Source: UBA7662 sp943369355
GTDB taxonomy: Bacteria; Bacteroidota; Bacteroidia; UBA7662
DNA: 64,000 nt
Assembly: GCA_943369355.1 (NCBI GenBank)
Contig: CALRMX020000001.1
Span: forward strand, 1-64,000
Reading direction: 5' to 3'
The first letter of the stretch is position 1, and each line of letters opens with the position of its first letter. Made by a program: the position numbers and the translations under genes. The notes under the pieces were generated by a model, which made no database searches, was not told where the DNA came from, and saw only the letters and a program-made list of their open reading frames with translations. Below, one piece after another: positions 8,167 to 15,749 of the stretch.

Positions 8167-8467
8167 TGTCCGCTGATGTTAAGTCGGCTCTCCAGCTAAG
8201 ATTCTATCAGAATGAGCTACACATATACGCAGCTCATTTTGGCACTGAGGTTTTACAGCATACATTATGCACTGCTGTAGCCGTTCGCCAATAAAAAAGC
8301 TCCTTGCTTCCAGGAGAACCTTTATCCCTGTCCTCTGCGATGAACCATCGTTGACACCATCCGATGCCACACGCTCACCATTAACAGCGCTTTAACGAGG
8401 TTTAAGTTTTCCTTAACTAGCGCACATACTCGGGTCGGCTAGTTTTGAGCTAACAAAATCCCAACGC
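8167..8467. other. Intergenic region between groEL terminator and the GLPGLI gene
   Basis: About 300 bp with no convincing gene. A 63-codon minus-strand frame at 8179-8370 has no recognisable motif, no upstream signal and an uneven composition, so I treat it as chance. The right end carries the -7 element of the next operon (8440-8447). Confidence 0.6.
8440..8447 (+). promoter_or_regulatory. -7 element TAGTTTTG of the GLPGLI operon
   Basis: A perfect match to the Bacteroidota TAnnTTTG -7 box, 20 nt before the ATG at 8468. No clean TTG lies at the expected -33 distance, so the promoter is only partly supported. Confidence 0.5.
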
Positions 8468-9235
8468 ATGAAAAAACTTCTTTACGTTCTCTTTTTTGCC
8501 TTTGTTACTACTTTGACTCACGCCCAAAACACCTTCGAGGGGCGTATTCTATACCGCGAAACTATTCGGTTTAATATTCAGGCAGAAGGCATTGACCAAG
8601 CCATGCTTGATAATATGCCCAAAGAACGAGCCTCTCAACGAGAATTGTGGATCAAAGGGGCCGAAAGCATGTATTTGCCAATTGAAAAAAAGGAAGTAGC
8701 CGACGATGAACTGCAGGCCGAAGGGGGCATGCGATTCAGGATCAACATGCAAGAACCGAAAATGGCCATCTACACCCATATGGAGAAAAAGGAGCAGTTT
8801 CGCCTGCAGGAATTCATGGACCGTACTTTTCTCATCGAAGCCAAAGTCGACAGCCAGCAGTGGAAACTTCACGGTGATACCCAAGAAATTTTGGGCTACA
8901 ACTGCCTGCGAGCCTCGCGCAAAGTCGACACCATGGAACTTGTGGTTTGGTTTGCGCCTGCCTTACCGGCCAATACTGGTCCCGATGGCATGAGCAACTT
9001 GCCCGGCTGCATTTTGCGCATTGAGTATGGCACAAATGATAGGGTAGTGGAAGCAGTAGCCATCGAGCCCATGACCGTTCCCAATGTCAAAATCATCAAA
9101 CCCAAAGAGGGTAAAAAGGTGACGGCCGAGGAGTTTAACAAGATCCAGGATGAAAAGATGAAGGAGCTGATGGAACAGTTTGGCGCACCCGCTGGTGGCG
9201 GGGGAAACAGGGTCATCATCCGCATGCAACGCTGA
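8468..9235 (+). CDS. GLPGLI family secreted protein
   Basis: 255 aa with a signal peptide (MKKLLYVLFFAFVTTLTHAQ, cut after AQ). The mature part opens NTFEGRILYRETIRF, as in GLPGLI proteins, and carries the family signature as NLPGCILRIEYG near residue 177, where the second glycine of GLPGLI is replaced by cysteine. It is probably exported to the periplasm or outer membrane. It is directly coupled to an outer-membrane beta-barrel gene: the stop at 9235 is followed after one base by the next ATG. GLPGLI/beta-barrel pairs recur in Bacteroidota, but to my knowledge their function is unsettled. The C-terminal tail is rich in Lys, Glu and Met and ends with a Gly-rich GAPAGGGGNR patch. Confidence 0.88.
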   Translation: MKKLLYVLFFAFVTTLTHAQNTFEGRILYRETIRFNIQAEGIDQAMLDNMPKERASQRELWIKGAESMYLPIEKKEVADDELQAEGGMRFRINMQEPKMAIYTHMEKKEQFRLQEFMDRTFLIEAKVDSQQWKLHGDTQEILGYNCLRASRKVDTMELVVWFAPALPANTGPDGMSNLPGCILRIEYGTNDRVVEAVAIEPMTVPNVKIIKPKEGKKVTAEEFNKIQDEKMKELMEQFGAPAGGGGNRVIIRMQR

Positions 9236-9236
9236 T

Positions 9237-11981
9237 ATGTGCAGGCTTATTTGTTTGTTGGGATTCCTGTTAGGCAGTCTCAATAGCTGGGCGCAAATTC
9301 CTTTGCAAGGCGAAATGCGCAATACCGAGGGCAAAACGTTGCCCTTTGGCACGGTGGCCTTACTCGATCCAGCCGACAGCATCCTGCGTTTTTTCGCCAT
9401 CACCGATGGGACGGGCGCCTTTCTCATCAAAGACACCAAGCCAGGCCCATACTTGCTGCAGGCCTCGTTTTTAGGCTACGAAACCCTGTACCGCAGCATC
9501 CAATTGCCTGTCGATGCTCAGGCTCCTTTGCTATTGCTGCTCAAACCCAAAGCCAACCAATTGAGTGGGGTGGATGTAAGCGATGAGCGCATCCCTATCC
9601 GCATCAACCGCGATACGGTTGAATACGATGCGGGTGCCTTTAAAACCCGCGAAGATGCGCCGGTAGAAGACCTGCTGAAAAAACTGCCCGGCGTGGAAGT
9701 CGACCGAGCCGGCAACGTAAAAGCCATGGGCGAAAACGTAAAACAGGTGCTAGTGGATGGCAAGGAATTTTTTGGCGACAATCCCCAAATGGCTACGCGC
9801 AACCTGCCCGCCGATGCCATCAAAAAGGTGCAGGTGTTCGACCAAAAATCGGAAGAGGCCGAACTCACGGGCATGGACGACGGCAGCCGCGAAAAAACCA
9901 TCAATCTTTTGCTTAAGGACGATAAAAAATCTGCTTGGCTGGGCGAAGCACGCCTGGCCGGAGGTACCAATCAGCGCTTTAAAAGTGAAGCCAAGGCTTT
10001 CCGATTCAGTCAAAAGCACCAGTTTGCAGCCCTGGGTATGGGCAACAACATCAACCAGCTGGGCTTTAACATGCAAGACTACCTCTCGTTTAATGGAGGC
10101 TTGGGCTCGGTGATGCAAAACGGAGGTATCCAACTGGGCGGATCGGGCAATTTGCCTGTTGATTTTGGCCAGCCACAAACGGGGGTGATCCGTTCGGCGG
10201 CGGGTGGACTTAACTACAACTACGAGCCCCGCAAATACCACCGCTTCCACAGCAGTTTGCTGAGCAATCACAGCAACAAACGGCTCGAAGAAAGTAGTTT
10301 TTCGCAAAATTTTTTGCCCAGCAGTAGCTTTGAGCGTGAAAGTGAAATGCAGCAGCGTGACCGTAATACCGGCCACCGTCTGAACCTGGGTTATCGCAAC
10401 CGCATCGACAGCATGCGCAATTTGCAAAGTTCCGCTTACGCAGGCTGGAGCATATCGAGCCGCAATGCCGAAAGTTTTTCGCGCCAGTTCCAAGAGAACC
10501 TGCTATTGAACAGCCAGGAAGCCTTTAGCAATACGCTAGGCGCTCAATGGGAGAGTGGCGGGCAGCTGAGCTATCTACAACGGCTCCACGGCAGATGGAC
10601 CATCGTCCGTTTCCGTGCAGAAGCCGGTTTCCGAGGTGATTTGAGCGAATCCGATCGACGCAACCTTACCTTGCTCTCTGGCAACCCGCTCCCCACCGAA
10701 GAGTCTTTTTTCCAAAAAAACCAAAGCCAGCTACATCGATACGACGTGAACGTCTCGGCCAGCTACCGCCTACAACCCAACTGGGCGCTGGAACCCGAAC
10801 TGTATTGGCAAAACCGATTCGAAAGCCTCAAGCGTGAACAAGGTGTTTTGGGCAACGAAGGCGGAATCGATAGTTTGAGTCCCAATTTCAACCGTCAGTA
10901 CACGGAGTGGAGTCCCCGCCTACGCCTGCGTAAATTGGGTGGCAAGTACCAATTCCTACTCCAAGTAGGTGCGGCTTTGGCCCAATGGCAAAACGCTCTC
11001 CGGGAGGAGCCTATGGTAAATGCCGCGGCTTGGTATCCCATGGCCAGTTTGTTGGCCGAAAAGGAGTACCAGAAAGGTCGTCGCTGGAGTTTGCGTTACG
11101 ATACCCGGCTGCAAGAGGCCGCCGCCGTGCAACTTATGCCCGTTCCCAATGTGCTCAATCCGCTGCAACTGGTCTACGGTAACCCCAACCTACGGCCCGA
11201 ATTCGTGCAGACGGTCAACCTGAACTGGATGTTATTCGATCAGTTCAGCTTTACGAATTTGTTTACAAGTTTACAGTTCACCCACACCCGCGACAAGGTG
11301 AATTGGGAGCGGCAGGTAGCGCCTAATCTTTTCCAGCGAATGCAGCCGGTAAACATGCCCAACGATTACCGCCTCAGTGCTAACGCCGATTTTAGCACAC
11401 CCTGGCGCAAAGCAGGTTTGATGATGCGCTTACGCGTAGCCGAAAGCTGGAACCGCGGCTTCAACCGGATCAATGGTGATTTGAACCGTACCGATAATTT
11501 TACACACAACCTTACTCTTAGCATCGAAAACCGCAAAAAGGAGAAGCTCGATTGGTCAACGGGTATCAACTGGCAACGCACCGATGCCTTTTTTAGTTTG
11601 CAGCAAAACCTCAACCAGGTGTTTGTGCAAACCGGCTTTTTCGCCGATCTGAGCTACCAACCCAATGCCTTTTGGAGCATCAGCACCCATGCCGATATAG
11701 CCCGTTTCGACGACCGTGCTTTTGCCCAAGTGCGTTGGGTACCTTTGGTGCGGGCCGAACTGCAGCGTTTTGTACTGCCCAATAAACGGGGCATGATTTC
11801 ACTTGAAGTATTCGACCTACTCAACCGCAACCTCGGCATCAACCGGGTGGGCGACGCCAATTTTCTGCTCGAAACCCGCAGCAACCGCATCGGTCGTTAT
11901 GTGTTGCTGGGCTTCAAATACCGTTTAAACAAATTCGATGGCGGGCAGAACAACGAGCTGAAGATTGAAATGAGGCGTTAA
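9237..11981 (+). CDS. Outer-membrane beta-barrel protein with carboxypeptidase-regulatory-like N-domain (TonB-receptor-like)
   Basis: I place the start at 9237, not at the longer upstream option, because MCRLICLLGFLLGSLNSWAQ is a clear signal peptide and the ATG follows the GLPGLI stop by one base. This gives 914 aa. Residues about 22-100 are a carboxypeptidase-regulatory-like beta sandwich (LQGEMRNTEGKTLPFGTVALLD, FLGYET). A plug-like stretch follows (LLKKLPGVEVDRAGNVKAMG, VLVDGKEFFGDNP), then a long beta-barrel of the OMP_b-brl_3 type. I see no clear TonB box. The role is probably uptake or export across the outer membrane together with the GLPGLI partner; the substrate is unknown. The gene is richer in GC (about 50-58 percent in sampled lines) than later genes (near 40 percent). 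Confidence 0.88.
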   Translation: MCRLICLLGFLLGSLNSWAQIPLQGEMRNTEGKTLPFGTVALLDPADSILRFFAITDGTGAFLIKDTKPGPYLLQASFLGYETLYRSIQLPVDAQAPLLLLLKPKANQLSGVDVSDERIPIRINRDTVEYDAGAFKTREDAPVEDLLKKLPGVEVDRAGNVKAMGENVKQVLVDGKEFFGDNPQMATRNLPADAIKKVQVFDQKSEEAELTGMDDGSREKTINLLLKDDKKSAWLGEARLAGGTNQRFKSEAKAFRFSQKHQFAALGMGNNINQLGFNMQDYLSFNGGLGSVMQNGGIQLGGSGNLPVDFGQPQTGVIRSAAGGLNYNYEPRKYHRFHSSLLSNHSNKRLEESSFSQNFLPSSSFERESEMQQRDRNTGHRLNLGYRNRIDSMRNLQSSAYAGWSISSRNAESFSRQFQENLLLNSQEAFSNTLGAQWESGGQLSYLQRLHGRWTIVRFRAEAGFRGDLSESDRRNLTLLSGNPLPTEESFFQKNQSQLHRYDVNVSASYRLQPNWALEPELYWQNRFESLKREQGVLGNEGGIDSLSPNFNRQYTEWSPRLRLRKLGGKYQFLLQVGAALAQWQNALREEPMVNAAAWYPMASLLAEKEYQKGRRWSLRYDTRLQEAAAVQLMPVPNVLNPLQLVYGNPNLRPEFVQTVNLNWMLFDQFSFTNLFTSLQFTHTRDKVNWERQVAPNLFQRMQPVNMPNDYRLSANADFSTPWRKAGLMMRLRVAESWNRGFNRINGDLNRTDNFTHNLTLSIENRKKEKLDWSTGINWQRTDAFFSLQQNLNQVFVQTGFFADLSYQPNAFWSISTHADIARFDDRAFAQVRWVPLVRAELQRFVLPNKRGMISLEVFDLLNRNLGINRVGDANFLLETRSNRIGRYVLLGFKYRLNKFDGGQNNELKIEMRR

Positions 11982-12221
11982 GCAGGTTCGTGTGGCGTAG
12001 AGGCCTAGGTTTAAGCATAGAATTTCTGCCTTTTCTGGGTAGAATGGCTTTAAATGAGGAGCTGATGGCCTGGGTTATTGTTTCATCACCGTATAAAAGG
12101 ATGAGCAGTAGTTTAGATTCATTTTAAACAAGCCGACAAGCAGCGAATATGCTTTTTCGTACTTGTTCATTGGACTTTACGCGACTATTTTTGCGAAGCA
12201 CTAACTATTTAGGTTGTTTCC
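11982..12221. other. Intergenic region before sdhCAB
   Basis: A 240-bp gap with no convincing gene. A 27-codon frame starting near 12042 has no supporting signal. No strong terminator for the upstream gene was seen. The right end contains the sdh promoter. Confidence 0.6.
12163..12193 (+). promoter_or_regulatory. Bacteroidota-type promoter of sdhCAB
   Basis: TTG (12163-12165), a 20-nt spacer, then TATTTTTG (12186-12193) match the TTG-N(about 20)-TAnnTTTG consensus. The ATG of sdhC is 28 nt further, giving a short leader. Confidence 0.75.
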
Positions 12222-12920
12222 ATGAATAATATCGCAACGTTCTTACGGTCGTCTATCGGGCGAAAGCTAATGATGGCCTTAACCGGTTTATTTCTCATCC
12301 TTTTTTTGGTGGTTCACCTTGCAGGTAACCTTCAATTACTTGCTGGAGATGGTGGCGAAGCATTCAATCGATACAGTTATTTTATGGCCAATAATGCGCT
12401 CATTCAAACTGTTTCGAAGCTGAATTTTGCATTTATCGTTTTGCACGTCATTTATAGCATCTGGCTAACACGTTCGAATGCTGCTGCACGTCCGGTACAA
12501 TATGCTGGTAAGGCCGAAAAAGTGCCTTCACCTTGGAGCTCAAGAAACATGGGCATTTTAGGCACTTTAATACTATTGTTTCTCATCGTTCACCTGAAAA
12601 GTTTTTGGTTTGAGTTCAAGTTTGGTGATACCCCAATGATAGCCGCCAATACTTACGAAGGACTAAGCGTAGATGTCATAGATGCCTACACAGTGGTTGC
12701 CACAGCGTATGCTAGTCCCTTGTATGTGCTCATTTATGTGGTTGGGATGCTTGTACTTGGCTTTCACCTGCTTCATGGCTTCCAAAGTGCTTTCCAAACT
12801 TTAGGGTTAGGATTTAGCAAATACAAAAACATCATCCGTATAGTTGGTGTTATATATGCCATAGCAATCCCGGCTTTATTTGCCTTGATTCCGATTGTGA
12901 TGTATCTCCAAAACGCGTAA
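12222..12920 (+). CDS. sdhC: Succinate dehydrogenase/fumarate reductase cytochrome b558 subunit
   Basis: 232 aa with about five membrane spans (for example LMMALTGLFLILFLVVHLAGN, then others near residues 65, 110, 165 and 210). Histidines within the helices (VVHLAGN, VLHVIYS, IVHLKSF, LLHGFQS) fit ligands for two b-type hemes. This is the single-subunit b558 anchor found in menaquinone-linked succinate:quinone oxidoreductases of Bacteroidota. It passes electrons between SdhB and the membrane quinone pool. It is first in a three-gene operon, 17 bp before sdhA, and has a well-formed promoter upstream. Confidence 0.95.
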   Translation: MNNIATFLRSSIGRKLMMALTGLFLILFLVVHLAGNLQLLAGDGGEAFNRYSYFMANNALIQTVSKLNFAFIVLHVIYSIWLTRSNAAARPVQYAGKAEKVPSPWSSRNMGILGTLILLFLIVHLKSFWFEFKFGDTPMIAANTYEGLSVDVIDAYTVVATAYASPLYVLIYVVGMLVLGFHLLHGFQSAFQTLGLGFSKYKNIIRIVGVIYAIAIPALFALIPIVMYLQNA

Positions 12921-12937
12921 AGTAAAAATATAGCAGC

Positions 12938-14875
12938 ATGAAGCTCGACGCAAAAATTCCCGCAGGCCCACTCGCCGAAAAGTGGACGAAGTACCGTTCT
13001 ACAGTACGACTGGTTAGCCCGGCAAACAAACGTAAAATCGACATCATCGTCGTTGGAACAGGATTAGCTGGTGCTTCGGCGGCAGCTTCATTGGCAGAGC
13101 TAGGTTACAAAGTGAAAGCCTTTTGCTTTCAGGATAGCCCACGCCGTGCGCACTCAATTGCCGCTCAAGGTGGTATTAATGCTGCGAAAAACTACCAAAA
13201 CGATGGCGATAGCACCTATCGCTTGTTTTATGATACCATCAAAGGCGGTGACTACCGTGCACGTGAAGCCAACGTGCATCGTTTGGCCGAAGTGTCGGGT
13301 AGTATCATCGACCAATGTGTGGCACAAGGTGTGCCTTTCGCTCGCGAATATGGTGGCTTGTTAGACAACCGATCTTTTGGTGGTACACAGGTATCGCGTA
13401 CTTTCTACGCGCGCGGTCAAACAGGACAGCAGCTCTTATTGGGGGCTTATTCTGCATTAAGTCGCCAAATCGAAAAAGGCCAAGTTGAAATGTTTAGTCG
13501 TCACGAAATGGTTGAAGTGGTGATGGAAGATGGCAAAGCGAGAGGAATTATTGCCAGAGATTTGGTGAGTGGTAAGCTCGAACGTCATAGTGGCCATGCT
13601 GTGGTCATTGCCAGTGGCGGTTACGGAAACGTATTTTACCTTTCTACCAATGCCATGGGTTCTAACGTCACTGCTGCATGGAAAGCGCATCGTCAAGGTG
13701 CATTATTTGGTAATCCTTGCTTCACGCAAATTCACCCAACCTGCTTGCCACAATCAGGTGAATACCAATCGAAGCTAACCTTGATGTCGGAATCGCTCAG
13801 AAACGACGGTAGGGTATGGGTACCTAAAACCCAGGAAGATGCGGCTGCCATTCGTGAAGGCCGGAAAAAAGCTGCCGATATTGCCGAAGACGCCCGCGAT
13901 TATTATCTCGAACGTAAGTATCCTGCTTTTGGTAACCTCGTTCCGCGCGACGTGGCTAGCCGTGCAGCCAAAGAAGCTTGCGACGAGGGTCGTGGTGTAG
14001 CTCCAACTGGTTTGGCGGTATTCCTCGACTTCAGAGACGCTATCAATCGCTTAGGAAAAGATGTGATAAGCGCTCGTTATGGTAATTTGTTCGAGATGTA
14101 CGAGAAAATTACCGGCGACGATCCATACGAAACACCAATGAAGATCTATCCTGCCGTACACTATACCATGGGAGGTCTTTGGGTAGATTATAACTTAATG
14201 ACCACAGTTCCGGGCTTATATGCCATCGGTGAAGCGAACTTCTCCGATCACGGTGCCAACCGCTTGGGAGCTTCGGCATTGATGCAAGGTCTCGCTGATG
14301 GTTATTTCGTGCTTCCATACACCATAGGCGACTATTTAGCTGATGAAATACGTACAGGTACTATCCCAACTTCGGGCGCTGCATTCGAAAAAGCAGAAGC
14401 AGAAATAAAGGAGCGTCAAACCAGATTGATGAACATCAAGGGTAAGCAGTCGGTAGAAAGTTTCCACCGTCGATTGGGAAAAATCATGTGGGAGTATTGT
14501 GGTATGGCAAGAAACGAAGAAGGTCTTACCAAAGCTCGCCAAATGATACGTGAACTGCGTGATGAGTTTTGGTCGGATGTGCGTATTCCCGGGATCGCCG
14601 ATGAATTTAACCCTGAACTCGATAAAGCCGGCCGTGTGGCCGATTTCTTAGAGTTAGGCGAATTGATGGTGATTGATGCACTTGTGCGAAATGAATCTTG
14701 TGGTGGCCACTTCAGAACAGAAAGCCAAACCGAAGAAGGAGAAGCAAAACGCGACGACGAAAACTTTGCCTTTGTTTCTGCATGGGAATTTAACGGACTC
14801 GATAAAGACCCAATTTTGCATAAAGAGAACTTAGAATTTGAAGCAGTAAAACTTACCCAAAGAAGTTATAAGTAA
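12938..14875 (+). CDS. sdhA: Succinate dehydrogenase/fumarate reductase flavoprotein subunit
   Basis: 645 aa. The FAD dinucleotide fold is VVGTGLAGASAAASLAELG near residue 37. The covalent flavin histidine lies in RRAHSIAAQGGINAA near residue 71. Substrate-site segments include GNPCFTQIHPT and the HYTMGGLWVDY region near residue 410. It oxidises succinate to fumarate (or the reverse) at the inner face of the membrane. The N-terminus carries about 30 extra residues before the FAD motif, as in the long b558-type enzymes. Its stop overlaps the sdhB start by one base, which suggests coupled translation. Confidence 0.97.
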   Translation: MKLDAKIPAGPLAEKWTKYRSTVRLVSPANKRKIDIIVVGTGLAGASAAASLAELGYKVKAFCFQDSPRRAHSIAAQGGINAAKNYQNDGDSTYRLFYDTIKGGDYRAREANVHRLAEVSGSIIDQCVAQGVPFAREYGGLLDNRSFGGTQVSRTFYARGQTGQQLLLGAYSALSRQIEKGQVEMFSRHEMVEVVMEDGKARGIIARDLVSGKLERHSGHAVVIASGGYGNVFYLSTNAMGSNVTAAWKAHRQGALFGNPCFTQIHPTCLPQSGEYQSKLTLMSESLRNDGRVWVPKTQEDAAAIREGRKKAADIAEDARDYYLERKYPAFGNLVPRDVASRAAKEACDEGRGVAPTGLAVFLDFRDAINRLGKDVISARYGNLFEMYEKITGDDPYETPMKIYPAVHYTMGGLWVDYNLMTTVPGLYAIGEANFSDHGANRLGASALMQGLADGYFVLPYTIGDYLADEIRTGTIPTSGAAFEKAEAEIKERQTRLMNIKGKQSVESFHRRLGKIMWEYCGMARNEEGLTKARQMIRELRDEFWSDVRIPGIADEFNPELDKAGRVADFLELGELMVIDALVRNESCGGHFRTESQTEEGEAKRDDENFAFVSAWEFNGLDKDPILHKENLEFEAVKLTQRSYK

Positions 14876-15639
14876 TGGGAAAAGAATCTATTAGCCTAAC
14901 CTTGAAGGTTTGGCGCCAAAAGAATTCGGCCGATAAAGGCAAATTTGAAACCTATAAACTCAATGAGGTTTCTACACATGCTTCTTTCCTGGAGATGATT
15001 GACGTGCTCAACGAGCAACTCATCGTAGAGGGAAAAGACCCAGTAGCATTCGACCACGACTGCCGTGAAGGAATATGCGGAATGTGCAGCATGTACATTA
15101 ACGGTCGCGCCCATGGTCCACAATCGGCAACCACCACTTGCCAGTTGCACATGCGCCATTTCCACGACGGTGAAACCATCACTATCGAGCCATGGAGAGC
15201 CAAGCCTTTCCCGGTAATTAAAGATTTGACAGTCGACAGATCGGCATTCGACAAGATAATGGCAGCTGGAGGTTATGTTTCGGTAAATACCGGTAATGCG
15301 CCCGACGGAAATGCCATTCCTATTGCGAAAGAAGACGCCGACGAAGCCTTTAACGCTGCGGCTTGTATTGGTTGCGGTGCCTGTGTGGCTGCCTGCAAAA
15401 ATGCATCAGCTATGCTGTTTGTATCTGCTAAAGTGTCACAATATGCACTACTTCCCCAAGGTCAGCCCGAGCGTAAGGAGCGTGTCTTGAAGATGGTAGC
15501 ACAAATGGACGAATTAGGTTTCGGCAATTGTACCAATACCGGAGCATGTGAGGCCGAGTGTCCGAAGGGTATCAGTATCACGAACATTGCTCGGTTAAAC
15601 CGCGAATTTCTGACGGCATCTGTAACGCCAGGAAATTAA
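14875..15639 (+). CDS. sdhB: Succinate dehydrogenase/fumarate reductase iron-sulfur subunit
   Basis: 254 aa. The plant-type [2Fe-2S] site is CREGICGMCSMY near residue 63. The C-terminal ferredoxin half has CIGCGACVAACKNAS (near residue 165) and CTNTGACEAECPKGIS (near residue 219) for the remaining clusters. The protein wires electrons from SdhA to the hemes of SdhC. It is the last gene of the operon, followed within about 20 bp by a terminator. Confidence 0.97.
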   Translation: MGKESISLTLKVWRQKNSADKGKFETYKLNEVSTHASFLEMIDVLNEQLIVEGKDPVAFDHDCREGICGMCSMYINGRAHGPQSATTTCQLHMRHFHDGETITIEPWRAKPFPVIKDLTVDRSAFDKIMAAGGYVSVNTGNAPDGNAIPIAKEDADEAFNAAACIGCGACVAACKNASAMLFVSAKVSQYALLPQGQPERKERVLKMVAQMDELGFGNCTNTGACEAECPKGISITNIARLNREFLTASVTPGN

Positions 15640-15658
15640 AAGTTAATCAAAATCATGT

Positions 15659-15693
15659 AAAAATCCGATTGTTGTAAACAGTCGGATTTTTTT
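15659..15693 (+). terminator. Intrinsic terminator of sdhCAB
   Basis: The arms AAATCCGATTGTT and AACAGTCGGATTT (one T-G wobble) form a 13-bp stem with a 3-nt loop, followed by a T run. Confidence 0.9.
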
Positions 15694-15749
15694 ATGGTTA
15701 AATTTATTGTTCCGTATACTAAGTCATCATGTAACGGCTTTATAGAAGC

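Noticed and set aside
8179..8370. 63-codon minus-strand frame between groEL and the GLPGLI gene
   Set aside because: No motif, promoter or ribosome signal; it overlaps nothing conserved-looking and lies in an intergenic region that explains itself by the terminator and the next promoter.
9180..9236. Upstream start of the beta-barrel gene inside the GLPGLI gene
   Set aside because: The ATG at 9237 gives a signal peptide and couples to the GLPGLI stop; the longer form hides it.
12042..12125. 27-codon frame before sdhC
   Set aside because: Too short, with no signal or conserved feature.
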